A DNA stretch of 64,000 nucleotides from Regnicoccus frigidus (GTDB lineage: Bacteria > Cyanobacteriota > Cyanobacteriia > PCC-6307 > Cyanobiaceae), in assembly GCA_025194985.1 (NCBI GenBank), contig JAOANE010000021.1, positions 1 through 64,000 of the forward strand, read 5' to 3'. This document shows, piece after piece, positions 8,526-17,427 of the stretch (the stretch's first letter is position 1; each line of letters opens with the position of its first letter). The position numbers were made by a program, and so were the translations under genes. The notes under the pieces are model-generated. The model ran no database searches, was not told the DNA's origin, and saw only the letters and a list, made by a program, of their open reading frames with translations.

Positions 8526-10933
8526 GCCACCCAGACCACGCTGCAGCCGGGTCCACCATCGCCCTTTTCAGCGTCGCTGACCCGCTCGACCCAGGGCAGG
8601 GTGTCCAGCCATTGGCGCAGCCCCCGCTTGAGCTTGCCGGTGCCGATGCCATGGATCACCCAGACAGGGCCCCGGGCACCACGCAGCGTTTCCTCCACGG
8701 CGGCCTCCGCTTCATGGACCCGCAGGCCGCGCACATCAACGGTGTTGCGCTCGGTGCGCACCTCCGGCCCGGAGCGGCGATGGCTGGCGGGCATCTGGAT
8801 CTGCACCTTCGGCGCCGCGGATTCCACTGGGGCCGGCTTCTCGCCACTGAGGCTCTCGATGGCGCTGAGCTCCACAGTCAGGCGCAGCACGCCGCAGCGC
8901 ACCGTGAGTTCGGCCCCACCGGGGCTGATCGCCAGCACCTCCGCCGCCTTGCCGAGCGAGAGCAGACGGATGCGTTCTCCCAGCACCGGCCGCCAACCGT
9001 TGGGCTCGCGGCGCTGGGGCTGGGGCCGGTGCTGTTGCTCCAGCCGCTTGAGCCGCTGGCCGGCCTGCCTGGCGCTCTCGCCATCGGCCTGGCCCTGGCG
9101 CAGGCGGTGGATCAGCCGTCGCACCTCTTTTTGGCCCGAGCGGATCGAGAGCTCCAGCGCCTGGCGGCGCTGCTCCTGCAGCTCGGCTGACTGCTCCTGT
9201 TGCTGCTGCCAGCGCTGCAGCAACTCCTCATGCAACAGCTCGGTGCGGGCCAGCAGGGCGGCGGCATCCTCGGCGGCCTCCTGCTGCCGGCGCCGCTGAT
9301 CCTCCAGGCCGCGGATCACCTGGTTGACCTCACCATCGCCGCGGGGCGCGAGCAGGTCGGTGGCAGACGCAATCACGTCGCCGGAGAGCCCCAGGCGCGC
9401 GGCGATCGCCAGGGCATTGCTGCGGCCGGGGATGCCCCATTGCAGCTGGTAGGTGGGCGAGAGAGTCTCGAGATCAAAGCCCACCGAGGCGTTCTCGAAG
9501 CGGGGATCGCCGTATTTCAGCGCCTTGAGCTCACCGAAGTGGGTGGTGGCCAGCGTCAGCCGGGCCCGATCGGCCAGATGGCGCAACAGGGCGATCGCCA
9601 GCGCCGCGCCCTCGCCCGGATCGGTGCCTGCGCCCACCTCATCGAGCAGCACCAGGCTGGCGCCTGCTGCTGGCTGCGGCAGGGCAGGCTCTGGCAGGGC
9701 GGCCAGGATGCGGGCGATGCGGCGCACATGGCCACTGAAGGTGGAGAGGTTCTGCTGCAGGGATTGTTCATCGCCGATGTCGGCGAGCACCAGGGAGCAC
9801 CAGGGCAGCCGTGGCGTACCGGCGCAGGGAAGGAACAGACCGGCCCGGGCCATCAGGGCCGCCAGGCCGACGCTCTTGAGGGTCACGGTTTTGCCGCCGG
9901 TGTTCGGTCCGGTGATCGCCACCACCCGCAGGGCCGCTGCGGCGGTGACACTCACCGGCACCACCGCCTGGCCGCCGGCATGGCGCTGCTGCCAGAGCAG
10001 AAGGGGGTGGCGCAGCCCGTGCAGCAGCCAGGGGGAGGCGGGATCAGCGGAGAGCTCGGGCCGCACGGCGCCGAGCTCCAGCCCGTAGCGCGCCCGGGCC
10101 AGGCCGAAATCCAGCTGGACCAAGGCCTCCTGAAAGGGCCCCAGCGCCTCGGCCTGCAGCGCCACTAAGCCACTGAGTTCGGCCAGCACCCGTTGCTCGG
10201 CCTGCCGCTCCTGGCCTTCCCACTCGCGCAGGCGATTGCCCAGGGCGATCACCGCCTGGGGTTCGATGAACACCGTGCTGCCAGAAGCCGAGGTGTCATG
10301 CACCAGACCGCTGAGCTGGGACGCCGCCCCCGCTTTCACCGCCAGCACCGGCCGGCCGTTGCGCTCGGAGATGACTGTGTCTTGCAGCAGCGGCGCCAAG
10401 CGCCGCAGCAACTCCTGCAGCCGCTCGCGCCGTAGCAGGCGGCCGGCGGCCAGCTGTTGGCGCAACCCGGCGAGCGCAGGGCAGGCCCGATCCGCCACCC
10501 GGCCGCCCTCTTCCAGGCAGAAGCGCAGGCGCTGCTCCAGCTCTGGCTGGCTGCGCAACTCCTGGACGAGATCCGTGCAGGCCGGCCGCAGCTGGGGGTC
10601 TTCGATCTGGCGCCGCAGGCGGCGCCCCGCCGCCAGGGTGGTGGCCACCGCCAATAACGCCTCCGCCGAGGCGGTGCCGCCTTTGCTGCAATGCAGCAGG
10701 GTGGCCGCCAGATCACAGGCCCCCTGAAAACTCAGTCCGCCTTCGATGAGGCCATCGAGGCCGAGCAGTTCGGTGGTTTCCAGCAGGCGCCGCTTGCTGG
10801 CGGCGCAGTCCGCGGCCAGCGGCAGGGCCCGGCAACGCTGGCGACCGGCAACCGTGCTGGCGAAGCTGGCCAGATGCTCAGCCAGCCGCGGCCACTCCAG
10901 CAAGGCCAGGGTTTCGGCCTCGATTCCGCTCAA
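8522..10933 (-). CDS. mutS2: endonuclease MutS2
   Basis: The 803-residue protein lacks the mismatch-binding domain of MutS1. It has the core and ATPase domains with Walker A GPNTGGKT (about 342-349), LVLLDEVGAGTDPGEG and ATTHFGELK, a long Gln/Glu-rich coiled coil (about 510-620), and a C-terminal Smr nuclease domain from about residue 725 (VDVRGLRVHEAEAAVEE and HGIGTGKLKRGLR). MutS2 restrains homologous recombination and, in some bacteria, splits collided ribosomes. Its start overlaps the stop of the glyoxalase-fold gene by 4 bases, indicating coupled expression. Confidence 0.93.
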   Translation of the reverse strand: MSGIEAETLALLEWPRLAEHLASFASTVAGRQRCRALPLAADCAASKRRLLETTELLGLDGLIEGGLSFQGACDLAATLLHCSKGGTASAEALLAVATTLAAGRRLRRQIEDPQLRPACTDLVQELRSQPELEQRLRFCLEEGGRVADRACPALAGLRQQLAAGRLLRRERLQELLRRLAPLLQDTVISERNGRPVLAVKAGAASQLSGLVHDTSASGSTVFIEPQAVIALGNRLREWEGQERQAEQRVLAELSGLVALQAEALGPFQEALVQLDFGLARARYGLELGAVRPELSADPASPWLLHGLRHPLLLWQQRHAGGQAVVPVSVTAAAALRVVAITGPNTGGKTVTLKSVGLAALMARAGLFLPCAGTPRLPWCSLVLADIGDEQSLQQNLSTFSGHVRRIARILAALPEPALPQPAAGASLVLLDEVGAGTDPGEGAALAIALLRHLADRARLTLATTHFGELKALKYGDPRFENASVGFDLETLSPTYQLQWGIPGRSNALAIAARLGLSGDVIASATDLLAPRGDGEVNQVIRGLEDQRRRQQEAAEDAAALLARTELLHEELLQRWQQQQEQSAELQEQRRQALELSIRSGQKEVRRLIHRLRQGQADGESARQAGQRLKRLEQQHRPQPQRREPNGWRPVLGERIRLLSLGKAAEVLAISPGGAELTVRCGVLRLTVELSAIESLSGEKPAPVESAAPKVQIQMPASHRRSGPEVRTERNTVDVRGLRVHEAEAAVEETLRGARGPVWVIHGIGTGKLKRGLRQWLDTLPWVERVSDAEKGDGGPGCSVVWVA

Positions 10934-11385
10934 GCCGGCCCCTGAATCGCCACACCAGCCTGGTTAGTAGCAATCTGGTTGAAGGCAGGTTGGTTGGAGA
11001 CGATCCCGGTGGGGGGCTCGTAGAGCATCTCCAGCCAGTTGCCTTCTGGATCCTGCAAGTAGAACGAAGCCGTGCCATCGCGGTGGTCATGCACCGGGCC
11101 GACGCTGTGGCCGGTGGCCTGCAGCCGATCGTGAATCAGCTCGACCTCAGCGCGGTCTGAGAAGTGAAAGGCGAAATGGGGTCCGGCTGCGGTGTAGGTC
11201 TTGGCGAGCAGGGCGACGCCATCGCCGCTTTCGGGGGATTGGAGGTAGGTCCAGTCGTCGGCTTCCCAGGTGACCTGGAGCCCGAGGGCCTGATAGAAGG
11301 CCGTGGCGCGGGGCATGTCCTCCACCCGCAGGGCCACGTGGCCCAGTCGCTGCACCGCCATCGGTTTTTGTTTGAGTGCCTCCAT
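10930..11385 (-). CDS. VOC (glyoxalase/dioxygenase) superfamily protein
   Basis: The 151-residue protein carries one vicinal-oxygen-chelate module: LGHVALRVEDMPRATAFYQ at the start and FYLQDPEGNWLEMLYEP near residue 115, giving the usual metal-binding His and Glu. The family covers glyoxalase I, extradiol dioxygenases and resistance proteins; nothing visible decides among them. A 25-residue tail after the domain is not typical. It sits between hemB (41 bases upstream) and mutS2 (4-base overlap) on the same strand. Confidence 0.8.
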   Translation of the reverse strand: MEALKQKPMAVQRLGHVALRVEDMPRATAFYQALGLQVTWEADDWTYLQSPESGDGVALLAKTYTAAGPHFAFHFSDRAEVELIHDRLQATGHSVGPVHDHRDGTASFYLQDPEGNWLEMLYEPPTGIVSNQPAFNQIATNQAGVAIQGPA

Positions 11386-11426
11386 TCTGGTCGGCGGGGC
11401 TGCCCTCCCGGGCGGGAAACAGGCCC

Positions 11427-12428
11427 TCAGCCGTCGCGCAACCAGGCCGCGGCATCACAGGCGTGGTACGTGAGGATGAGATCGGCCCCAGCCCGCTTGA
11501 AGCAGAGCAGGGTTTCGAGCACGATCGCTCGCTCATCGATCCAGCCGCGCTCGGCCGCCGCCTTCACCATCGCGTATTCGCCGCTGACGTTGTAGGCGGC
11601 GATCGGCAGCTCCGTTTCCTGGCGCAGTCGATGGATGATGTCGAGGTAGGCCAGGCCTGGCTTGACCATCAGAATGTCGGAACCCTCCTGCTCATCGAGC
11701 AGGGCTTCGATCAGGGCTTCGCGGCCGTTGGCCGGGTCCATCTGGTAGGTGGATTTGTCGGTGGGGATCGGCTTGGAGCTGGTGGGGCGAGGCGCTGAAT
11801 CGAGTGCTTCGCGGAAGGGGCCGTAATAGGCGGAGGCGTATTTAGCCGTGTAGCTGATGATGCCCACCTGCTCGAAACCCTCCTCATCGAGCGCTTCGCG
11901 GATCGCTCCGACCCGGCCATCCATCATGTCGCTGGGGCCGATCAGATCGGCGCCGGCGCGGGCCTGGGCCACCGCCTGACGGCAGAGCTGGGAGACGGTT
12001 TCGTCGTTAAGCACGATCCCTTCGGCATTGACGATGCCGTCATGGCCGTCGCAGGAGTAGGGGTCGAGGGCCACGTCGGTCATGACCGCCATCGCCGGGT
12101 GCTCCAGCTTGAGCCGGCGAATCGCCCGGGGGATCAGGCCGCCTTCGTTGAAACACTCAGCACCGTCCTCGCTTTTGAGGCCATCGGCCACCTTCGGGAA
12201 GAGCACCACGCAGCGGATGCCGAGATCCCAGGCCCGGCCCACCTCCTCCACCAGCCCATCAAGGCTCCAACGGCAGGCGCCGGGCATCGCGCCGATCGGA
12301 TCGTTGCTGGTGCCTTCGTGAACAAACAGCGGGTAGATGAAGTCAGCTGGGCTGAGCTGAAACTCACGCACCATGGCCCGCAGGGCCGGCGTGCGGCGCA
12401 ATCGACGCGGGCGGTTGATGAGCTCCAT
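11427..12428 (-). CDS. hemB: delta-aminolevulinic acid dehydratase (porphobilinogen synthase)
   Basis: HemB condenses two 5-aminolevulinate molecules to porphobilinogen, feeding chlorophyll, haem and bilin synthesis. The 333-residue length is standard. The two Schiff-base lysines are visible as Lys196 (YTAKYASAYYGPFR) and Lys256 (ILMVKPGLAYLD). The metal region reads DVALDPYSCDGHDG, with Ala and Asp where zinc enzymes have Cys, so this is a magnesium-dependent type as expected in phototrophs. The 200 bases upstream are relatively AT-rich and hold its likely promoter; no other gene is seen there. Confidence 0.96.
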   Translation of the reverse strand: MELINRPRRLRRTPALRAMVREFQLSPADFIYPLFVHEGTSNDPIGAMPGACRWSLDGLVEEVGRAWDLGIRCVVLFPKVADGLKSEDGAECFNEGGLIPRAIRRLKLEHPAMAVMTDVALDPYSCDGHDGIVNAEGIVLNDETVSQLCRQAVAQARAGADLIGPSDMMDGRVGAIREALDEEGFEQVGIISYTAKYASAYYGPFREALDSAPRPTSSKPIPTDKSTYQMDPANGREALIEALLDEQEGSDILMVKPGLAYLDIIHRLRQETELPIAAYNVSGEYAMVKAAAERGWIDERAIVLETLLCFKRAGADLILTYHACDAAAWLRDG

Positions 12429-12628
12429 GCCAGCAAGTTAGGGATCAGCCACTGTAAAGCTCGATCAGGATTGTTCAGATCTTCCGGCATTCGTCATGAT
12501 CAACCAGAGCATCATTGGCTGGTTTCCATTCAGCAAAAACTGGAGCCAAAGCTGGAGCAAAAGATAAACAACAAGATGAATTCATCTCGATGATGATCAT
12601 CGCAGCTGAAATCCAGCCCACAGCCAGC

Positions 12629-13624
12629 TCAGAGCTTGGCGGCCTTCATCCACTCAGCCCGTGGGTCAAGGCTGCGGGCTTGGCGCAGTTGGTCGAGCAG
12701 GTCGCGCTCGGCCTCGCTGAACCGTTCCGGCAGCTTCAGACTGAGGCTGAGCAGGAGATCGCCGCGGCCGTCTTTGAGGGGCCAGCCTTTGCCCTTGAGG
12801 CGCAAGCTGCGGCCGAGGGCCACCCCCGCTGGCACCTGGACGGTGGCCTCGCCATCAGGGGTGGCGACGCGCACCTCGCCGCCGAGGGCGAGCTCATCAA
12901 GGCTCAGCGGCAGCTCGGCGCGCAACTGGTCGCCATCGAGCTTCCAGATCGGATGGTCTTCCAGCCGCAGATTGAGGTAGAGATCACCACGGCGGCCGGT
13001 GCCGGGCTGGAGGTTGCCCTTGGCCTTGAGCCGCAGGCGGCTGCCGTTTTTCACCCCCGCAGGTACCCGCACCTGCACCCGCTCCTCATTCACCGCCAGA
13101 GCACGCTCACAGCCGTTGAAGGCCTCGGCGAAGCTGAGGTTGATCGTGGCTTCGGCATCCAGGTTGGCCGCGGATGTGCGTCCCGCGGGCCCACCGAAGC
13201 CAGAGGGGATCCCTCCTCCGGGAAAGCCGCCGGAGAAGCCGAAGCCGCCGGGCGCACCTGAGAAGCCGGCACTGCCCGCTTGACCACCGAAGCGGCCGAG
13301 CAGGTCGTTGATGAAATCGTCGAAGTTGCCGTAACGCCCGAAATCGACATCGAAGCCGGGGGCGCCGCCGCCGCCAGAACCGCCACCCATCTGGCTCCAG
13401 TACTGGCCGAACTGCTCGTATTTGCGTCGCTTCTCCGGATCTGAGAGCACTTCGTAGGCCTCGCTGATCTCTTTGAACTTGGCTTCAGCGCCGGCGTCAT
13501 CGGGATTCACATCCGGATGAAACTGACGGGCCAGCTTGCGAAACGAACGCTTGATCGCCTCGGCGTCGGCACCCCGCTCCACACCGAGAACCTTGAAGTA
13601 GTCGCGGAAGCCATTGGCGCTCAT
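12629..13624 (-). CDS. DnaJ-class co-chaperone without zinc finger (CbpA-like)
   Basis: The J domain occupies residues 8-70 with the essential HPD tripeptide at 36-38 (ARQFHPDVNP), which stimulates the ATPase of DnaK. A glycine/phenylalanine-rich region (about 78-145, GGSGGGGAPGF and repeated GGFGFSGGFPGG) follows. The two C-terminal substrate-binding beta domains come next, without the four CxxCxGxG repeats of type I DnaJ. It is therefore a type II J protein. It heads a run of minus-strand genes with hemB 200 bases downstream. Confidence 0.9.
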   Translation of the reverse strand: MSANGFRDYFKVLGVERGADAEAIKRSFRKLARQFHPDVNPDDAGAEAKFKEISEAYEVLSDPEKRRKYEQFGQYWSQMGGGSGGGGAPGFDVDFGRYGNFDDFINDLLGRFGGQAGSAGFSGAPGGFGFSGGFPGGGIPSGFGGPAGRTSAANLDAEATINLSFAEAFNGCERALAVNEERVQVRVPAGVKNGSRLRLKAKGNLQPGTGRRGDLYLNLRLEDHPIWKLDGDQLRAELPLSLDELALGGEVRVATPDGEATVQVPAGVALGRSLRLKGKGWPLKDGRGDLLLSLSLKLPERFSEAERDLLDQLRQARSLDPRAEWMKAAKL

Positions 13625-13761
13625 CGAGGCAGGCCCATCGAAACTCCAGGTGCAGGTCGCAGATGTCCAGTTTCCCAGTCTGCGCGGCTGTTTGGGGGGA
13701 CGCCGCAGGGCGGAAGCCCGTACGGCTGCCTAACCTCGAACGTTCCTAGCCCTTCAGCTCG

Positions 13762-14229
13762 ATGGCCAGCGCCCCATGCCGCAGTCCCCGATTGGCACGG
13801 GTGGCGGCCCTCGGACTGCTCGCCACAGGGCTGGCTTGGCTGGGCGGTTCCGGTTCAGTCGGCCAGGGCGGCGCCGCGATCGCGGCCCAAACAGCTGCGC
13901 CGGGAGCGGCCTCCGGCCTGGGCAAGGCACTGACCCCATCAACGGCCGAACAGCTCGCCCTGGTGGATCACCTGGTGGAGCGTGGGGCGGTGTTCTACGG
14001 AGCCTGGTGGTGCCCCCACTGTTTTTTTCAGAAGAATCTGTTCGGCACCGAAGCCGGCGAACGCCTGCCCTATGTGGAATGCGCCCGGGACGAGGCCGGT
14101 CGTAAGCGCTGCCTGGCCGCCGCGGTGAAGGCCTACCCCACCTGGGTGCTGGATGGCGAAACGAAGGAAGGGGTGCTGACGATCGAGGAACTCAAGGTCT
14201 GGAGTGGCTTCAACGGCGTTACGCCTTGA
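13762..14229 (+). CDS. exported thioredoxin-fold protein related to the VKOR thioredoxin domain
   Basis: A signal anchor (residues 10-42) precedes a single thioredoxin-like domain with active site Trp-Cys-Pro-His-Cys (Cys84, Cys87, FYGAWWCPHCFFQKNLFG). A second Cys pair (VECARDEAGRKRC) follows. The motif and spacing match the thioredoxin domain fused to vitamin K epoxide reductase in cyanobacteria and in plant LTO1, but no VKOR part is present here. It should act in disulfide formation or reduction in the periplasm or thylakoid lumen. Its stop overlaps convergent coq4-like by 11 bases. Confidence 0.82.
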   Translation: MASAPCRSPRLARVAALGLLATGLAWLGGSGSVGQGGAAIAAQTAAPGAASGLGKALTPSTAEQLALVDHLVERGAVFYGAWWCPHCFFQKNLFGTEAGERLPYVECARDEAGRKRCLAAAVKAYPTWVLDGETKEGVLTIEELKVWSGFNGVTP

Positions 14230-14872
14230 CTGGCAGCTCCAGCTCCTGACGCCAGGAACTCAATGGCCGCTCCCAGCCCTCTTCGAGCTTGTAAGCGATC
14301 AGGCAGGGCGCTCCGAGGCCGAGTTCAAAACCCCGGGCCAGGGCCCGCAGCAGGGGTTCAAGTGGTTCGTCGTTCTGCAGGCTGCTGAGCAGGCCACCAA
14401 AGATCAGCAGCACCGCCAAGGGGGAGCGCACCTGGGCCAGGTTGAAGGCCTGCAGCCCCAGTTCACCGGGGCCATCGGTGCCAAAGCCGGTGAGCACATG
14501 GACGATGTCGTGGGTTTCGCGCAGGCGATGGGTGATGTACTGGGCCGGTGAGGTGATTGGGCTGGGGTCGATCAGGCTTTCGGGCGTCAGTCCCTGCCTC
14601 TGCAACTGGTCGGCATAGCGGCGGCCGAGGCTGCCCTCGGGCAGGGCCGCCAGCCGGGCCAGATCGATCGGGTCCGGTCGCCAGTTCGTTTCCACCAGGG
14701 CCGCCATGCGGGGTTTGGCCAGCAGGTGACGCTGCATCTGGGTGGACAGGGGGCTGCCATGCAGGCTGCGGAGCACTCCAAAGACACTGTTGAGCTCGCC
14801 AGGGTTTTTGAGAAAAGCGGCGAGGCTGGCCACCATGCGCAGCGACTGCAACCGTTGTTTGATGTTGAACAA
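14219..14872 (-). CDS. Coq4 family protein
   Basis: The 217-residue protein has the Coq4 metal motif H-D-x-x-H-x11-E complete: His121, Asp122, His125 and Glu137 (in HDIVHVLTGFGTDGPGE). Coq4 is required for ubiquinone synthesis in eukaryotes and many proteobacteria, acting on the C1 position of the ring. Cyanobacteria make plastoquinone rather than ubiquinone, so the cyanobacterial role is unsettled. Start ATG 14872 is the first in frame and the length is family-like. It stands alone, convergent with the thioredoxin-fold gene. Confidence 0.85.
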   Translation of the reverse strand: MFNIKQRLQSLRMVASLAAFLKNPGELNSVFGVLRSLHGSPLSTQMQRHLLAKPRMAALVETNWRPDPIDLARLAALPEGSLGRRYADQLQRQGLTPESLIDPSPITSPAQYITHRLRETHDIVHVLTGFGTDGPGELGLQAFNLAQVRSPLAVLLIFGGLLSSLQNDEPLEPLLRALARGFELGLGAPCLIAYKLEEGWERPLSSWRQELELPVKA

Positions 14873-14978
14873 CTTGGGGGATCTCAGGGGTTGCAGCGAT
14901 CCTCAATGACCCACCGACGTTCTGACCAGGGCTGAAACCAAGCGCCACCAGGCAACATGAAGCCCCCTGCCCAAGCTG

Positions 14979-15227
14979 ATGGCTCGCCGCCGCCGCCCCT
15001 TCCTTCGCCTGTCCCTCGGCCGTCAACGGGCCCTTCCCGAGCGCACAAGCTCCAGGCTGAGCACCCGCAAACTGACCGGCCAAAATCTGGGCAACCGCAA
15101 TTTGGGCAACCGCAATCCGTGGCCTGTGCTGGCGGTGCTGCTTCTGGGTCTGGGCTTGGGGGTGTATTTGTTCTATGGGCAGAAGGGAACCCAGGGGGAC
15201 CAGCGGCGGGAGTTGCGGAAGTTTTGA
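14979..15227 (+). CDS. small basic single-span membrane protein
   Basis: Eighty-two residues from ATG 14979: an Arg-rich N-terminus (MARRRRPFLRLSLGRQR), a tandem GQNLGNRNLGNRN repeat encoded by a near-perfect DNA duplication, one membrane helix (PVLAVLLLGLGLGVYLFYG) and a charged tail. The positive-inside rule puts the N-terminus in the cytoplasm. No family is recognised. A competing frame from 14957 is open but gives only Pro-rich sequence. The 178 bases after it show no gene. Confidence 0.5.
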   Translation: MARRRRPFLRLSLGRQRALPERTSSRLSTRKLTGQNLGNRNLGNRNPWPVLAVLLLGLGLGVYLFYGQKGTQGDQRRELRKF

Positions 15228-15405
15228 GGGATTGCCTGAGGTGGTGCACTTAGTAGTCGGTATCGATGGATCTCACTTCGATGGCCAGGTGGTGCGGGCA
15301 GATCACAGCCAGTCCACCGGTATTCCCTCCAAACGGCCTAATCCAACGGAACAGCAAAGCTTCTAACCAACAGCCTTAGGTTGAGGCCCCACCGCCCCTT
15401 CCCAT

Positions 15406-15819
15406 TTGACCGTTCTGCGCACCCTGTTCACAGCCACCGCCGCGTTGGTTCTCGCCGCCACCGCAGCCTTTGCCGCCCCGGCCGCCTCCCTGCTTAAAAA
15501 CCTAAAGCTGCCGGTCCCAAGCGCCCTGCCCAGCCTGTTCGCTGCCAATGCGGTCGGGCAGGTGAGCCTCAACGGCCAGCTGGGCGGCACGCCCGATGAC
15601 CTGCTCGCCAAGCTGCGCACTTCGTTGAGCAGCCAGGGCTACAAAGAGCGCACGATCAACACCGTTTCGGGTGCGTGGGGCTTGAATCTGGTCTTCGATC
15701 CACCGGCTGGCACCAGCGTGGATGGCACCCCGAGCGGCAAAACAGCCGTGCTGGTGCTGCAGGCCACGGCAGTGGGTCCAGGCAGGCTCAACCTCAACGT
15801 GCGCTACGAAGCGCTTTGA
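15406..15819 (+). CDS. exported hypothetical protein
   Basis: Initiation is at TTG 15406. The first 25 residues (MTVLRTLFTATAALVLAATA) are a clear signal peptide ending AFAAPA. The mature 110 residues resemble an exported beta-rich domain, with LNGQLGGTPDDLLAKLRTSL and ending LNLNVRYEAL. No known family is recognised. It is followed by the tmRNA gene on the opposite strand, whose terminator begins 38 bases after this stop. Confidence 0.65.
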   Translation: MTVLRTLFTATAALVLAATAAFAAPAASLLKNLKLPVPSALPSLFAANAVGQVSLNGQLGGTPDDLLAKLRTSLSSQGYKERTINTVSGAWGLNLVFDPPAGTSVDGTPSGKTAVLVLQATAVGPGRLNLNVRYEAL

Positions 15820-15856
15820 GGGATGCGTTGGCTTGAGGAGGCCCCAGTCCCAACCA

Positions 15857-15881
15857 ATAAAATGGGGGCCTTCCAGCCCCC
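15857..15881 (-). terminator. rho-independent terminator of ssrA
   Basis: On the minus strand a GGGGGCT / AGGCCCCC hairpin with a short GGA loop region is followed by ATTTTATT, directly downstream of the tmRNA coding piece. This is a standard intrinsic terminator layout. Confidence 0.75.
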
Positions 15882-16150
15882 GTGAGTCATTTGGGTGATA
15901 AGGCTGACTTACCCCATCTCCCTAAGGAGTCAGGCGGCCACAGGGGCGGGCTGACGGGAGAAAGCAACGATGTTGTTCGCTGTTACGGATTTGCTCTTAC
16001 CGAGCAGGCTTCAGTCACCCTCCTATTACCCCGTCGAAACCATTGCAGCCCCCTGAAAGATCCGCCCGAAGGTGGAAAGTGGAGCTGAGCGGAATCGAAC
16101 CGCTGTCCGAAGCACCGGTGTGAGTCACCTAGTCCGCCCGAGGACGGACC
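15882..16150 (-). ncRNA. ssrA: transfer-messenger RNA, permuted two-piece form
   Basis: On the minus strand the acceptor piece comes first: a T-arm GGTTCGATTCC and 3' strand CAGCTCC plus A, ending at 16080. A spacer follows, then the coding piece starting near 16052 with GGGGCTGCAATGGTTTCGAC. GGGGCTG pairs over 7 bp with CAGCTCC, restoring the acceptor stem across the two pieces, so the gene is circularly permuted as known for alpha-cyanobacteria. The tag frame (15980 down to 15930) reads ANNIVAFSRQPAPVAA then TGA. CCA is not encoded. The RNA rescues stalled ribosomes and marks the product for proteolysis. End points are approximate. Confidence 0.93.
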
Positions 16151-16240
16151 CCTTCATTGTGGCAGCTGGCGCGGCAGGGTGTTGCCAACCTCCAAGGTGG
16201 GCAACAACGAACAGCGGCTGAGCGTCGCCCCCGAGCCTCC

Positions 16241-17392
16241 ATGCACGCCCCGCTTGCCTGCATCGCCGCCCTTCCTCCCGGTCTTGAGCAGCTGGCAGCA
16301 GCCGAACTGGCCGGCCTGGGCGCTGAGGAGGTGCGGCCGTTGCGCCGCGCCGTCGCCTTCCGCTGCGACAGCGCCGGGCTCTACCGCATCCACCTGCAGG
16401 CCCGATTGCCATTCCGGCTGCTGAGGGAGCTGGCCCGCTTCCCCTGCCATGGCCCCGAGCAGCTCTATGCCGGCGTGCAGCGTGCCGTCGACTGGGACCA
16501 GTGGCTACCGCCGCAACGCAGCTTTCGGGTGGAGGTGAGTGGCACCGCCCCGGGGCTCAGCCACAGCCACTTCACGGCGCTGCAGGTCAAAAATGCGCTG
16601 GTCGACCTGCAACGGGAGCGCTGGGGTGAGCGTTCCTCAATCGACCTGGCCCATCCCGATCTCTGCCTGCACCTGCACCTCAGCGCAGCCGGCGAGGCGG
16701 TGCTCAGCCTCGATGGCTCGGCCGGCAGCCTGCATCGCCGCGGCTGGCGGGCCGCCGTTGGCCTGGCGCCGCTGAAGGAAAACCTGGCCGCCGGCCTGAT
16801 CGGCTTCACCGGCTGGGATGGCCGCGTGCCCCTGGCCGATCCGCTCTGCGGCTCCGGCACCTTGTTGATCGAGGCCGCCTGCGCGGCCCTGGGGCGTGCC
16901 CCGGGCCTGGGCCGCGTACTGGCCCTGCGGCACTGGCTGGATTTCGATGGGGCCAGCTGGCGGCAGGAAACGGCGGCGGCCCAGGCTCTTGCCGCAGGCA
17001 GCCTCCCCGGCGGAGAGCCCTTGGCGCCGGTGCTGGGGATGGAGCGCGATCCTGCCGTGCTGGAGCAGGCCCGCAGCAACGCCGAAGCGGCCGGGGTGGC
17101 CCCCTGGCTGGATCTGCAACCGGGCGACTGCCTCAATTTCAGGCCGCCAGCCCAACCGGGGTTGATCGTCTGCAATCCCCCCTACGGCGAGCGGCTCGGT
17201 GCCGGTGAGGATCTCGAAGCCCTCTATGCCGGCCTCGGTGCCATGGCTAAAGAACGCTGCTCGGGCTGGACCCTGTGGCTGCTGAGCGGCAACCCCGAAC
17301 TCACCGGCGCCCTGCGGATGAAGGCGAGCCGCCGGATTCCGGTGAGCAACGGTGGCATCGATTGCCGCTGGTTGAAGTACGACATCCGCTGA
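16241..17392 (+). CDS. THUMP-domain RNA methyltransferase (RlmL N-terminal-half type)
   Basis: The start is ATG 16241 (MHAPLACIAALPPGLEQLAA); the upstream open frame runs into the tmRNA promoter region. The N-terminal ferredoxin-like/THUMP part (residues 1-150) is followed by a UPF0020-type methyltransferase domain: DPLCGSGTLLIEAA (about 205) for SAM binding and the NPPYGERL motif near residue 313 for adenine/guanine N-methylation. The family includes RlmL, which makes m2G2445 in 23S rRNA, and archaeal tRNA enzymes. The 383-residue size fits the single-methylase form. Target is inferred. Confidence 0.87.
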   Translation: MHAPLACIAALPPGLEQLAAAELAGLGAEEVRPLRRAVAFRCDSAGLYRIHLQARLPFRLLRELARFPCHGPEQLYAGVQRAVDWDQWLPPQRSFRVEVSGTAPGLSHSHFTALQVKNALVDLQRERWGERSSIDLAHPDLCLHLHLSAAGEAVLSLDGSAGSLHRRGWRAAVGLAPLKENLAAGLIGFTGWDGRVPLADPLCGSGTLLIEAACAALGRAPGLGRVLALRHWLDFDGASWRQETAAAQALAAGSLPGGEPLAPVLGMERDPAVLEQARSNAEAAGVAPWLDLQPGDCLNFRPPAQPGLIVCNPPYGERLGAGEDLEALYAGLGAMAKERCSGWTLWLLSGNPELTGALRMKASRRIPVSNGGIDCRWLKYDIR

Positions 17393-17427
17393 GCGCCTGC
17401 AGCTGGCACCCTTGAGCTGATCAGGCT

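Noticed and set aside
14957..15253. Alternative 98-residue frame
   Set aside because: Pro/Ser-rich without a membrane or domain signal; the 14979 frame has a clear basic-plus-helix layout.
15882..16088. 68-residue plus-strand ORF
   Set aside because: Lies wholly within the tmRNA gene on the opposite strand.
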